Source of the DNA: an uncultured Mobiluncus sp.
GTDB taxonomy: Bacteria > Actinomycetota > Actinomycetes > Actinomycetales > Actinomycetaceae
Direction of reading: 5' to 3'
Assembly (NCBI RefSeq): GCF_902488535.1
Contig: NZ_CABTWO010000008.1
Coordinates: 25,074-89,073 of the forward strand
DNA length: 64,000 bases
A model generated the notes under the pieces. That model did no database searches and had not been told where the DNA came from. It saw only the letters and a program-made list of their open reading frames with translations. A program made the translations under genes and the position numbers. Within the stretch, counting starts at the first letter, position 1. Each line of letters begins with the position of its first letter. This document shows, in pieces, positions 17,437 through 25,968 of the stretch.

Positions 17437-18216
17437 ATGGTGGGTTTTTCGAGTTTATGGGATGCCGCAGGGGAACTGGGAAAGGTGCTGCTGCCTACGG
17501 AATGCGTGGGTTGTGGAGCTTGGGACGAAGAAATCTGTGACAACTGTTTGGCGCAGATGCTGGGGCGTCCGTTCCCGTTGGAAATCAGCGAGAACGAAGA
17601 TAATGTAACAGACGTTCCAATATTTGCCATCGCCAAATATGACGGTCCGATGCGGCGCGTGGTTCTGACTGGTAAGCATGATAAACGGCGGGATTTACGC
17701 CGATATTTCACAGCGGCTGGCCAATCGGCAGTGCAGGGCTTAGTGTCAGAGGGGCTGCTGGTTAGGGACGAATCTGGAACGGATGGTACAATCCGGGGGG
17801 AAATGTTTGTGGTTCCGGCTCCATCCGCCCATCCCCGAGATCCGTCTGAGGTTGCCGCCGCCTTTGCCCAGGGCGCGGCGCGGGGAGCGGTCCGCGCGGG
17901 ACTGTGCCGTCAGGCATCCGTGCTGGAAATCCTGGAACTGGCGGCAGGCTCGACGACCCAGGCCGATTTGGGATGGGAGGCCCGTAACCTGAACCGGCAC
18001 GGCAAAATGCAGATTCGCGGCAGTGCGGCGGTGGCGAAACAAGAACTTGCCGGTAAGGCCCTGCTGATAATCGATGATGTTAGCGCCACCGGAGCGACGC
18101 TCAGAGAAATGATTCGCGTTTTGTCAGGCTTAGATGCTGAAGTGCTCGCGGGGCTGGTTTTTGCTTCATCTCGGAGTGAAATGCCCTCAACACCCCCACA
18201 GAATTCCGAAAAATAA
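17437..18216 (+). CDS. comF: ComF-family phosphoribosyltransferase-like protein
   Basis: 259 residues. An N-terminal zinc site has CVGC and CDNC (Cys23, 26, 34, 37). A phosphoribosyltransferase fold follows, with the PRPP-type loop LLIIDDVSATGATLREM near residue 210 and the ComF-type segment TTQADLGWEARNLN. ComF proteins are linked to DNA uptake in competent bacteria, but in actinobacteria the gene is a conserved neighbour of mtrAB-lpqB and hpf and its role there is unproved. It begins 18 bases after lpqB. Confidence 0.88.
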   Translation: MVGFSSLWDAAGELGKVLLPTECVGCGAWDEEICDNCLAQMLGRPFPLEISENEDNVTDVPIFAIAKYDGPMRRVVLTGKHDKRRDLRRYFTAAGQSAVQGLVSEGLLVRDESGTDGTIRGEMFVVPAPSAHPRDPSEVAAAFAQGAARGAVRAGLCRQASVLEILELAAGSTTQADLGWEARNLNRHGKMQIRGSAAVAKQELAGKALLIIDDVSATGATLREMIRVLSGLDAEVLAGLVFASSRSEMPSTPPQNSEK

Positions 18217-18240
18217 GTGGAAGTCCTGCACGGCTCTGCG

Positions 18241-18298
18241 GTGTGCTCTAAAATATAAAGCACACGCAAAAATCGCAGGTGACACACCGGAGTGCACC
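18241..18298 (+). promoter_or_regulatory. Two hairpins between comF and hpf
   Basis: First hairpin: GTGTGCT (18241-18247) and AGCACAC (18259-18265), a perfect 7-bp inverted repeat around an A/T-rich 11-base centre. Second: GGTG-(A)-CAC, loop ACCGGA, GTG-CACC (18278-18298). Neither has a terminator U-run. They may be a regulatory leader of hpf or an operator plus hairpin. No -10/-35 could be assigned with confidence. Confidence 0.4.
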
Positions 18299-18380
18299 CG
18301 CGTGAGAAAGAGGTGAGAACCGAACACTCCGTCCCAGCAAATGATAGTTGGAACCCAATTCTTAGCCTAAGGAGGCCCTC

Positions 18381-19004
18381 ATGGAAATCACCGTGAAAGC
18401 ACGTAATGCTGAAATCCACCCGAATTTTCGGGAATACATCGAGGAAAAAATGGCCAAGGTGGAGCAGCTGGCTCCCCGTACGCAGCGTGTCGATGTGGAA
18501 TTGACACATGAAAAGAATCCGCGACAAGCTGATACTGCGGAACGCATCGAACTGACTGTTCTCGGCAAAGGACCCGTGGTGCGGGCGGAGGCATCTTCGT
18601 CAGACCGGTACGCCGCTGTGGACATCGCCGCCGGGAAACTTTTTGAGCGTCTGCGCCGAGCTCGGGATCGGGCCAAGGACCACCGCAAGTATGAGATTCC
18701 CCCGGATGTGGAACTGGACGTGCAGCTTCCGGGAACCGCCCCGGCTCCCGCCGCGAAACCGCCTTTGAAACTGGGCGAGTCTCGTGAGGAACAGTTGGGT
18801 GATTCCCCTGTCATCGTGCGCGAAAAGTTGCACGAGAGCCGGGCCATGAGTGTCGAAGAAGCTCTGGATGAGATGGAATTGGTGGGTCACCCGTTCTACC
18901 TGTTCATTGACTCCGAGACGAAGCAGCCAGCAGTGGTTTACCACCGGAAAGGCTGGACCTATGGCGTGATTCGCCTAGACGCGACCTGCACGCTGAACAA
19001 TTGA
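18381..19004 (+). CDS. hpf: Ribosome hibernation-promoting factor, long form
   Basis: 207-residue long HPF. The S30AE domain (residues 1-~105: MEITVKARNAEIHPNFREYIEEK, then RVDVELTHEKNPRQ) binds the 30S subunit. A linker and the C-terminal dimerisation domain (SVEEALDEMELVGHPFYLFID, then YHRKGWTYGVIRL) let it form inactive 100S ribosome pairs in stationary phase. A perfect AAGGAGG site precedes the ATG. It lies between comF and secA as in mycobacteria, is probably transcribed from its own promoter given the 164-base gap, and ends at a strong terminator. Confidence 0.95.
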   Translation: MEITVKARNAEIHPNFREYIEEKMAKVEQLAPRTQRVDVELTHEKNPRQADTAERIELTVLGKGPVVRAEASSSDRYAAVDIAAGKLFERLRRARDRAKDHRKYEIPPDVELDVQLPGTAPAPAAKPPLKLGESREEQLGDSPVIVREKLHESRAMSVEEALDEMELVGHPFYLFIDSETKQPAVVYHRKGWTYGVIRLDATCTLNN

Positions 19005-19013
19005 GATAGGACC

Positions 19014-19050
19014 GGACCCTGGGGCACCGTCCCGGGGTCCCTCTTTTTTA
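19014..19050 (+). terminator. Terminator after hpf
   Basis: GGACCCTGGG and CCCGGGGTCC form a GC-rich stem with a seven-base loop, followed by CTCTTTTTTA. It starts 10 bases after the hpf stop and isolates secA from the upstream genes. Confidence 0.9.
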
Positions 19051-19150
19051 TCCCCGGTGTGCCGATGTGGCTGCCGCCAAGAACCAGAGTTTCGCCGCTC
19101 GCTTTCGCGAAAATAGGCGCTTTCAACTAAAATAGTCAAGGCTGAGTCAT

Positions 19151-19180
19151 CACGATTGGGTCAAACTCTTGACAATCGTG
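19151..19180 (+). promoter_or_regulatory. Long imperfect hairpin in the secA leader
   Basis: CACGATTG-(GG)-TCAA, loop ACTC, TTGA-CAATCGTG: a 12-bp stem with a two-base bulge, 71 bases upstream of the secA start. A possible -10 (TAAAAT, 19128-19133) lies just upstream, which would put the hairpin near the 5' end of the mRNA. It has no U-run. It could equally be a protein-binding inverted repeat. Confidence 0.4.
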
Positions 19181-19251
19181 GATAAAAGGCTGTTGACCTC
19201 AATGGATAGGCCTGTAAGGCAATCCTAAAGACCTGAAAAGGAAGGCAAAAC

Positions 19252-22092
19252 GTGTCCTTACTTGATAAGTTCATGCGTATCGGTGAAGGTAAAGTTCTCA
19301 AAAAGCTGGTGAAAGTTGCTGATGCGGTGGACCTGCTTGAAGATGAATACCGCGAGCTGAGCGACAGCGAGCTAAAGGCGAAGACCGACGAGTTTAGGCA
19401 GCGCCTAGAAGAGGGAGAGAAACTCGACGACCTCATGGTTGAAGCTTTCGCAACGGTGCGTGAAGCATCCGATCGGGTGCTCGGACTGCGTCACTTCCGG
19501 GAACAAATTATGGGCGGGGCGGCCTTGCATTGGGGCAACATTGCCGAAATGAAAACCGGTGAAGGCAAGACCCTGGTAGCTACGCTGCCGTGCTACTTGC
19601 GGGCTCTGAGCGGCAAAGGCGTACACGTCGTGACCGTTAACGACTACCTGGCTTCTTACCAGGGCGAATTGATGGGTCGCGTGTACCGTTACCTGGGTCT
19701 GAGCACCGGCATCATCATCGCTCAGATGGATCCGGAGGAACGTCGCAAACAGTACAACTGCGACATCACCTATGGCACCAACAACGAGTTCGGCTTTGAC
19801 TACTTGCGTGACAATATGGCGCAGCGAGTCGAAGACTTGGTGCAGCGGGAACACAACTACATCATCGTCGACGAGGTGGACTCCATCCTCATTGACGAAG
19901 CCCGTACCCCTCTGATTATTTCCGGTCCGGCTCAAGGAGACGTGAACCACTGGTATACGGATTTCGCCAAGATTGTCCAAGATTTACATGCCGGCGAAGA
20001 TTACGAGGTGGATCAAAAGAAACGTACCGTGGGGGTCTTGGAACCGGGTATTGACAAAGTTGAGGACTACCTGGGTATCGATAATCTCTACGAGGTTGCC
20101 AACACGCCCCTGATTGGTTTTTTGAATAACGCCATCAAGGCTAAAGAGCTGTTTAAGCTGGACAAAGACTACATTGTGACTCCCGAAGGCGAAGTGCTGA
20201 TTGTGGATGAGCACACCGGGCGTGTCTTGCCGGGAAGGCGCTACAACGAAGGGATGCACCAGGCGATTGAAGCCAAAGAGGGCGTGGAGATTAAGGCGGA
20301 AAACCAAACTTTGGCCACGATTACCCTGCAGAACTACGTGCGTCTCTACCCGAAAGGTTCGCGTGCCGGGATGACCGGTACCGCCGAGACTGAGGCCGCC
20401 GAGTTTAACGATGTTTACAAGATGGGCGTGGTGCCGATTCCCACGCACAAACCCATGATTCGCGAGGACAAAGACGATTTGGTGTATAAAACCGCCGAAG
20501 CGAAGTTCAACGCAGTCGTTGAAGACATCGAAGAAAACTATCACCGTGGTCAGCCTGTCCTGGTCGGCACCACCTCGGTAGAGAAATCCGAATACCTTTC
20601 GCACTTGCTGAACCAGCGGAAGATTCCCCACCAGGTGTTGAACGCGAAACAGCACGAACGTGAAGCCGCGGTCGTGGCGATGGCTGGCCGGAAAGGCCAA
20701 GTCACGGTCGCGACCAACATGGCTGGGCGCGGTACCGATATTATGCTGGGCGGCAACGCCGAATTCCTGGCGGTACAGGATTTGAAGGACCGCGGGCTGG
20801 ACCCGGAGGAAAACTCCGAAGAATACGAGGCCGCTTGGCCCCAAGCCTTGAAAGATGCCAAAGCCAAGGTGGCTCAGGAACATGACGAAGTTGTGGAACT
20901 TGGCGGGCTCTATGTCTTGGGGACGGAACGCCACGAATCACGCCGTATCGACAACCAGCTGCGAGGCCGTGCGGGGCGTCAGGGCGACCCCGGTCGCTCT
21001 CGTTTCTACCTGTCTATGGAGGACGAGCTGATGCGTTTTGCCAACCAAGGTTGGCTGGGCAACATGATGCGTTCGGGACTGCCCGAGGATATTCCCATGG
21101 AGTTTAAGATGGTTTCCGGCGCGATTCGTTCGGCGCAAACCCAGGTGGAGGGCCGCAACGCGGAAATCCGCAAGAACGTTTTGAAGTACGACGACGTGAT
21201 GACTGAGCAGCGCGAAACTGTCTACGGAGAACGGGGACGAGTGCTGCGTGGGGAGGATCTTTCGGCCACGGTTGACTCTTTCATCGAGGGCACCATTGCG
21301 GACGCGGTTGCGCAGGCCACAGACCTTCCCGATACCAGCGAATGGGATTTAAAGACCTTGTGGGCGGGGTTAAAGAATCTGTACCCGGTGTCGCTTTCGG
21401 TAGAAGACTTAGAAAATGCGGTCGGCGGGAAATCGGCTTTGACCACGGATTTCATCACCGAACAGTTGGTTGACGACGCCAAGCTGCAATATGAGTTAGC
21501 CGGCAAGTCTTTGGCGGATAATCCCATAGCTCAAGCCCAGCTGGGCGATGAGCCGATGAAAGAGTTGGAGCGGCGGGTTCTGCTCTCGGTGGTGGATCGG
21601 TTGTGGCGCGAGCACCTGTACGAAATGGATTACCTGAAGGAAGGTATCGGGCTGCGGGCGATGGGACAGCGCAATCCCCTGGTGGAGTATAAGACTGAGG
21701 GCTACCTCATGTTCAGCGCCATGATGGGACGCATCAAGGAAGAGACCGTCCAGAATGTGTTTGGGTATGTCAAGGCCTTTGTTGACGCTATGCAGCGGGC
21801 GGCAGCTGAGGAAGCCTCAGGGGACGGGGAAGGCCAGGCGCAGGCGGCAGAAGAACCAACACCGGCCAAGGAAGAGCCTATCTCTAAGAGCGCGGCAAAA
21901 AAGAAAGCCCGCAACTTTAAGAAATCCGGGCGCAGAGCCGGTCTGAAATCGGTATCAGCGAATCGCACGGTTATGGGAGATACCGGTCATCAGGCGATGA
22001 ACGCTCAAATTTCCTATTCCAGTGATGGCACGGTTGAGTCGGCTCCGCAGGGCAACCGGGCACAGCGCCGCGCGGCAAAACGGCGGGGCTGA
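19252..22092 (+). CDS. secA: Preprotein translocase ATPase SecA
   Basis: 946-residue motor of the Sec export pathway at the cytoplasmic membrane. Walker A is MKTGEGKT (near residue 105) and the DEAD-like box is VDEVDSILIDEA (near 205). MTGTAETEAAEF, TNMAGRGTDIML and QLRGRAGRQGDPG follow in family order, then the helical wing and scaffold domains. The C-terminal ~100 residues are acidic then basic and lack the Cys/His zinc tail of proteobacterial SecA. The GTG start has an AAGGAAGG site. It is monocistronic by layout: terminator upstream, convergent gene downstream. This corresponds to the housekeeping SecA1. Confidence 0.98.
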   Translation: MSLLDKFMRIGEGKVLKKLVKVADAVDLLEDEYRELSDSELKAKTDEFRQRLEEGEKLDDLMVEAFATVREASDRVLGLRHFREQIMGGAALHWGNIAEMKTGEGKTLVATLPCYLRALSGKGVHVVTVNDYLASYQGELMGRVYRYLGLSTGIIIAQMDPEERRKQYNCDITYGTNNEFGFDYLRDNMAQRVEDLVQREHNYIIVDEVDSILIDEARTPLIISGPAQGDVNHWYTDFAKIVQDLHAGEDYEVDQKKRTVGVLEPGIDKVEDYLGIDNLYEVANTPLIGFLNNAIKAKELFKLDKDYIVTPEGEVLIVDEHTGRVLPGRRYNEGMHQAIEAKEGVEIKAENQTLATITLQNYVRLYPKGSRAGMTGTAETEAAEFNDVYKMGVVPIPTHKPMIREDKDDLVYKTAEAKFNAVVEDIEENYHRGQPVLVGTTSVEKSEYLSHLLNQRKIPHQVLNAKQHEREAAVVAMAGRKGQVTVATNMAGRGTDIMLGGNAEFLAVQDLKDRGLDPEENSEEYEAAWPQALKDAKAKVAQEHDEVVELGGLYVLGTERHESRRIDNQLRGRAGRQGDPGRSRFYLSMEDELMRFANQGWLGNMMRSGLPEDIPMEFKMVSGAIRSAQTQVEGRNAEIRKNVLKYDDVMTEQRETVYGERGRVLRGEDLSATVDSFIEGTIADAVAQATDLPDTSEWDLKTLWAGLKNLYPVSLSVEDLENAVGGKSALTTDFITEQLVDDAKLQYELAGKSLADNPIAQAQLGDEPMKELERRVLLSVVDRLWREHLYEMDYLKEGIGLRAMGQRNPLVEYKTEGYLMFSAMMGRIKEETVQNVFGYVKAFVDAMQRAAAEEASGDGEGQAQAAEEPTPAKEEPISKSAAKKKARNFKKSGRRAGLKSVSANRTVMGDTGHQAMNAQISYSSDGTVESAPQGNRAQRRAAKRRG

Positions 22093-22102
22093 GTTTCTCA
22101 GT

Positions 22103-22921
22103 TCAGCCCAGGCGAATCGCGGCAATCATCCACTGATTGCAGCGGTTTTCTAAAGTTAGCGCGGCGGCACGAGTGCGCTGCCCATCGTCTAGCACGATGA
22201 CCGCTTCGTGCGTTGTCGCTGAGGTCGCCCGACTGTGGGCACTGAGCACCCTCACCGGTGAAACCCGGCGCGTTTTGCCTCCAATCAGTCCGGGTTGTGG
22301 CTTTTGTTTAGAGCCAATAGCGTTTCGCCGCTGTTCGAGGTATCGATAAGCCTGCGGCGAGGCCCAGCGGGTCATCTGGGACAAAGGACGGATTCCCTCA
22401 ATGATTTCCAGCCCGCACCGAGCCATTTGAGCGGCCCAAACGCGAGGGGAGTGTTGGACGTCTTCGATGGAAGAGTTTTCCCGGGAACTGGCGCGGGCTT
22501 GGTCGGCCAGATCGGTTCTGGTGTTCCCTGATTTTCCCGTTTGGTGCTGTGGCGGCACTGATTTCACTGCCTGACCACGTTGCGCATAAGTTGCCTGAAC
22601 CAAGCTCCGCAGAGATGGCTTGGCGACCTGACGGCGTTTCCAGGCGGGACCCACCATCGGTTGAGGCCGCTGGTTCGTCACGAGTGCGGCAGCGTGCTTG
22701 AGGTCATTCGAATCAGGCTGATGACGCTTGACTTCCTGTTGGAATCCTCGTTCAGTTTCCATCAGCAGGTTCTCGGTGGCGCCGGCGGCCAGTTGTGAGG
22801 GTGCGCCAGCAAGTAGTGGCGTTGCGGGTTCGGGGGTGGGTCCCGCATTGAGTTCAGCGTGAGTCGTCCGGGGAGAGGCATTGGTTTCAGCAGCGTTAGG
22901 TTCAAGAAGTGTGGTTTCCAT
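22103..22921 (-). CDS. Rv3235-family (DUF6459-like) protein
   Basis: 272 residues. The first ~150 are rich in Ala, Thr, Pro and Gln and likely disordered. The C-terminal conserved part contains WAAQMARCGLEIIEGIRPLSQMTRWASPQAYRYLE, then VRVLSAHSRATSATTHEAVIVLDDG and ALTLENRCNQWMIAAIRLG, the pattern of the actinobacterial Rv3235 family. It is convergent with secA (10-base gap), matching its usual neighbourhood. Biochemical role unknown. It is longer than typical members because of the N-terminal tail. Confidence 0.82.
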   Translation of the reverse strand: METTLLEPNAAETNASPRTTHAELNAGPTPEPATPLLAGAPSQLAAGATENLLMETERGFQQEVKRHQPDSNDLKHAAALVTNQRPQPMVGPAWKRRQVAKPSLRSLVQATYAQRGQAVKSVPPQHQTGKSGNTRTDLADQARASSRENSSIEDVQHSPRVWAAQMARCGLEIIEGIRPLSQMTRWASPQAYRYLEQRRNAIGSKQKPQPGLIGGKTRRVSPVRVLSAHSRATSATTHEAVIVLDDGQRTRAAALTLENRCNQWMIAAIRLG

Positions 22922-22960
22922 AGTTTTCCCTTTGGTAGTGAGTTCTATTTAGTTATAGTA

Positions 22961-22990
22961 CGTTTGATAACGTTTGATTCCGTATCATAG
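22961..22990. repeat. Three tandem 10-base repeats in a divergent promoter region
   Basis: CGTTTGATAA, CGTTTGATTC and CGTATCATAG follow each other with exact 10-base spacing, so related half-sites would lie on one face of the helix. They sit about 40 bases upstream of the Rv3235-family gene. On the minus strand a TATAAC-like -10 lies just beyond them, so the repeats cover its -35 region. Candidate operator; no regulator identified. Confidence 0.45.
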
Positions 22991-23105
22991 TGTCATGCCG
23001 GTTACTTTGTCAATATTTGGCATTTTGAGCGTATTTACAGCATTTTTGATACTTTGTAGGAAGGTTTGCTGCTGTAGACAAATCAAGTGAGCTAGACTGG
23101 AGCGC

Positions 23106-23615
23106 GTGGAACACGACGATTTTCTGGATGATCTCTCAGCTGATTTCGCTGCAAAACTGCGGGCGCAGCGCCAAGTGGAGGCTACCGAGCTGTCGGCGGC
23201 GGATGCCGCGGAAGTGACTCTATCCGGTCGTTTATTAGCCAGTGTAGGCACTACGGTCGAGATTCAGCTCATCAACGGGGAGTCGTTGCGTGGCGAAGTC
23301 GCTGACGCCGCGGCGAATTGGCTGATTTTGCGCCTGCTGCGCGTGGACATCTTTATCAGGTATCCAGCCATCGAAGTCGTTTCTAGCTTAGGACCCGCTC
23401 CGCGGTGGCCCACTTTGGTTGAGGCCAGAATTCCAGGCACGGTGAAACTGCGTGAGTTTGCCGCCGCCCGCCGTGAGATTCAGTTCACCACCCGGAATCA
23501 GACTCTGAAAGGTTGTATTGAGCGAGTGGGTGCCGACTTCGTGGATATTGTCGACCACGGCCGCCATGAAGCCATTGCACTCTCAGCGCTGCTCTATGTA
23601 TCTTGCCCGCGCTGA
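23106..23615 (+). CDS. Conserved hypothetical protein with beta-barrel-like repeats
   Basis: 169 residues from a GTG. After a charged N-terminal helix (MEHDDFLDDLSADFAAKLRA) come two short beta-rich stretches, VTLSGRLLASVGTTVEIQLINGE and TRNQTLKGCIERVGADFVDIVDHG, each resembling an Sm-like strand-turn-strand pattern ending in a short hydrophobic strand. Similar small proteins occur near Rv3235-family genes in actinobacteria (recollection, not searched). No catalytic motif is visible. It is divergent from the Rv3235-family gene and convergent with the HTH gene. Confidence 0.72.
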   Translation: MEHDDFLDDLSADFAAKLRAQRQVEATELSAADAAEVTLSGRLLASVGTTVEIQLINGESLRGEVADAAANWLILRLLRVDIFIRYPAIEVVSSLGPAPRWPTLVEARIPGTVKLREFAAARREIQFTTRNQTLKGCIERVGADFVDIVDHGRHEAIALSALLYVSCPR

Positions 23616-23624
23616 GGAAAACTA

Positions 23625-23672
23625 CTGGCAATAACCCCTGTCTTGATTGGGTCTGATTTCGGGGGCTGCCAG
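23625..23672 (-). terminator. Terminator of the HTH gene (minus strand)
   Basis: CTGGCA (23625-23630) pairs with TGCCAG (23667-23672), and inner CCCC (23635-23638) pairs with GGGG (23661-23664). On the minus strand the hairpin is followed by TAGTTTTCC. It lies 10 bases beyond the HTH gene's stop and between two convergent genes. Confidence 0.6.
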
Positions 23673-23682
23673 ATAAGGGGAT

Positions 23683-23919
23683 TTACTCCACCAGAGCCGC
23701 CCCGGAGGCGATTTTTTCCTCACTTTGGGCGTATTGTCCTTTGATGTATTCCTCCATCGCGGATTCCTCGATGCGCCAGAGGCCGCGCCCGCCAATTTGG
23801 ATAGCTTTGAGCTCTCCGTTGTTGATGAGGTTACGCACGGCACCGTGGGAAACTTTCAACATATCGGCAACATCAGCAATGGTGTAAAAGTTATATTCCA
23901 TATAATCATGATACATCAA
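23683..23919 (-). CDS. Small helix-turn-helix protein (excisionase/MerR-like fold)
   Basis: 78 residues. YTIADVADMLKVSHGAVRNLINNGELKAIQIGGRGLWRI is a HTH_17-type winged helix, followed by a helix EESAMEEYIKG. Such single-domain proteins are actinobacterial transcription regulators (the BldC group is related) rather than phage excisionases when no integrase is near, as here. The start is uncertain: ATGs at 23919, 23916 and 23901 all lack a ribosome site. TATAGC (23922-23927) just upstream could be a -10 giving a leaderless mRNA. It is divergent from the SAF gene across an AT-rich gap and may regulate it. Confidence 0.82.
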   Translation of the reverse strand: MMYHDYMEYNFYTIADVADMLKVSHGAVRNLINNGELKAIQIGGRGLWRIEESAMEEYIKGQYAQSEEKIASGAALVE

Positions 23920-24007
23920 ATGCTATAAAACCACCACAAAAACAGTCCTATGCTTCTATATTTTAATGATATAAAGCCTATAAGCAGGTTTTCGAGGGAG
24001 GTCTCGT

Positions 24008-24643
24008 ATGCCTATTGGTTCGGAAATATCAAGTAAATCTCGGTACATAAATCGGCGTACCATACTGGGGATTGCCCTGATGGTACTGGCTGTAATCCTG
24101 GTCATCGTTACGGTGCGGCTGGCCAGTCACCTTGAGGGTTACCTAGCGGCAAAGACAACGCTCGTTGCTGGACAAACCGTTCAATCCGACGATGTTGAGG
24201 TTATTTCAGCAAATCCAGGTCGGGCGGCGGGGCAGTACTTGCGCGAAGGTGAGCTGAAGGAAGGCACTGTGGTCGTGCAAACTATTGCCGTGGGACAGCT
24301 GCTCCCCAAAGCCTCACTGAGCCAAACCAAGCCCTACAACAAACGGATTGTTCTCAATCTCGCCGCGCCTCTGCCAAGCAGCGTGAAGAAAGGCGATTAC
24401 CTCGAAATTTGGCAGCTCCCTGACGAAAAATCTGCCAGCACGTTCGAGCAGGATACCCCGCCGGAAAATGCTCAGAAACTGGCGGACAAAGCCGTGTTCC
24501 TAGCAGAGAAAAAGTCTGAAACGGCTCTCGGATCGAAAAATCAGACGAATGTGGAAATTAGCGTACCGGAAGAGGACTTGTCGCCTATCCTCGCTGCTGT
24601 CGGAACGAAAACCCCGCTGATGGCGATACCGGTGTCATCATGA
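24008..24643 (+). CDS. SAF-domain membrane protein (CpaB/RcpC-like)
   Basis: 211 residues with one N-terminal transmembrane helix (about residues 19-40, ILGIALMVLAVILVIVTVRL) and an extracellular SAF domain (AAKTTLVAGQTVQSDDVEVI, then REGELKEGTVVVQTIAVGQLL). CpaB/RcpC proteins with this layout act in Flp/Tad pilus assembly. No pilin, secretin or TadABC genes lie nearby, so the role here is open. It overlaps the next gene by four bases (ATGA) and has a GAGGGAGG site. Confidence 0.82.
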   Translation: MPIGSEISSKSRYINRRTILGIALMVLAVILVIVTVRLASHLEGYLAAKTTLVAGQTVQSDDVEVISANPGRAAGQYLREGELKEGTVVVQTIAVGQLLPKASLSQTKPYNKRIVLNLAAPLPSSVKKGDYLEIWQLPDEKSASTFEQDTPPENAQKLADKAVFLAEKKSETALGSKNQTNVEISVPEEDLSPILAAVGTKTPLMAIPVSS

Positions 24644-25968
24644 GTTTCATCGGGGTAGCGACTTGCCTGAATCCGGATTTGGAAGCGGATATTATCCGGA
24701 CTATTGAGTCAGATTCTCTGCCTCTGCAAGTTATTCGGCGCTGCCGTGATGCCACGGAGCTGTTATCGATAGCCAAGGCACACCTAGTGCAGCTGGTAGC
24801 GGTGGACACCGAGATGCTGGAACTGGAGGGTGCCACTGTCCAGGAGCTAGCCGCCGAAAACGTTGCCATCATTGCTTTTGCTCCGCTGGAAGACGTGGAT
24901 CAGTTGAACAGTCGAGGGGGAATTTCGGTTTTAGCCAAAGCGGATCCCCGAGTGGAGGAACCTGAACAGAGCGAGGCGGCTCGTCTGCTGGGGCAGATGA
25001 TGTCCACCCTTATGCCTCCACCACCCCCCAATCCTCGTGAAGAATTCGGCACCGAAAATGCGGATTTGGCCGGTTCAGTAGGTCAGATAATCGCTTTTTG
25101 GGGTCCGGTGGGAGCACCGGGAAAGTCTACGCTAGCTTTGAACATCGCCTCGCGTTTGCGTAACTATGGTCGGGTCCTGCTGGTCGATGCCGATACGGTC
25201 GAGTCGTCTTTGGTGCAGATGCTGGGGATTGCCTTAGACACTTCCGGGGTGGTGACTGGATGTCGTCTAGCGGAACAAGGAAAGTTGAAACCGGAAAGTT
25301 TCCCGCAGTTGGTGACGCGGGTGGGTTTCGGAGTTGACCTGTTGACTGGACTGACCAAGGCGGAGCGTTGGCGTGAGGTCGGCCAGCACTCGTTGTCAGC
25401 CCTTTTAGAGATGGCTCGGATTAACTACCGTTGGATTCTGGTGGATTTGTCGAGCGGTGCAGACGACCAGTCGGATTTGTTGGCCGCGATGGGGCCGACC
25501 CGTTACGGGGCTGCCTTGGGCACTTTTGACGTTGCCGACCTGGTTGTAGAGGTCGGTCTGGCCGACCCGGTGGGAATCCGCCGGCTGTTGGTCAATCACA
25601 ATTGGGCTCGTGAACAGAAACTGTGGAGCTGCCCGACCTTGGCGGTAGTGAATCGCGGGCGGGCTTCTGTGGGAGGAGCGAACTGGCGAAATTCCATAGT
25701 TCGTGTCGTGGCTGCTTCGGTTCCGAACCTGCCGGTGGTGGTGGTGCGAGAAGCCGGAGAAGATTTTGACCGTGCCCTGGTGGCTGCTTGTGACGTGATG
25801 ACAGCTAATCCTCACGCTGGGGTGCTGGAGGACTTGGAAGGGCTACAAAATGAGATTTATAAACAACTCGGTTTGTTGCCCCGGCGCGGTTCGGGACGAA
25901 AAAAGCTCCGGGAGAACAAACTGTTGAAGTTCAAACGCGGCGAACAGAAAGAACCTGAAAATGAGTGA
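24640..25968 (+). CDS. CpaE/MinD-like P-loop ATPase
   Basis: 442 residues. An N-terminal receiver-like region (1-~125) is followed by a ParA/MinD-type ATPase domain. The P-loop is atypical, WGPVGAPGKSTLALNIASRL near residue 150: it has a GKST core but lacks the MinD signature lysine of KGGxGKT. Next come LLVDADTVESSLVQMLG and WILVDLSSGADDQSD. The C-terminal tail is Lys/Arg-rich. It is coupled to the SAF gene by a 4-base overlap and overlaps the next gene by eight bases. In Tad systems CpaE/TadZ localises the machinery at the membrane; here no such machinery is visible. Confidence 0.82.
   Translation: MSFIGVATCLNPDLEADIIRTIESDSLPLQVIRRCRDATELLSIAKAHLVQLVAVDTEMLELEGATVQELAAENVAIIAFAPLEDVDQLNSRGGISVLAKADPRVEEPEQSEAARLLGQMMSTLMPPPPPNPREEFGTENADLAGSVGQIIAFWGPVGAPGKSTLALNIASRLRNYGRVLLVDADTVESSLVQMLGIALDTSGVVTGCRLAEQGKLKPESFPQLVTRVGFGVDLLTGLTKAERWREVGQHSLSALLEMARINYRWILVDLSSGADDQSDLLAAMGPTRYGAALGTFDVADLVVEVGLADPVGIRRLLVNHNWAREQKLWSCPTLAVVNRGRASVGGANWRNSIVRVVAASVPNLPVVVVREAGEDFDRALVAACDVMTANPHAGVLEDLEGLQNEIYKQLGLLPRRGSGRKKLRENKLLKFKRGEQKEPENE

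Noticed and set aside
19984..20934. 316-codon open frame antisense to secA
   Set aside because: It mirrors the secA codon pattern, has no ribosome site and no recognisable domain. SecA on the other strand is certain.
23683..23919. Phage excisionase
   Set aside because: The HTH fold is shared with excisionases, but there is no integrase, attachment-site repeat or other phage gene nearby.
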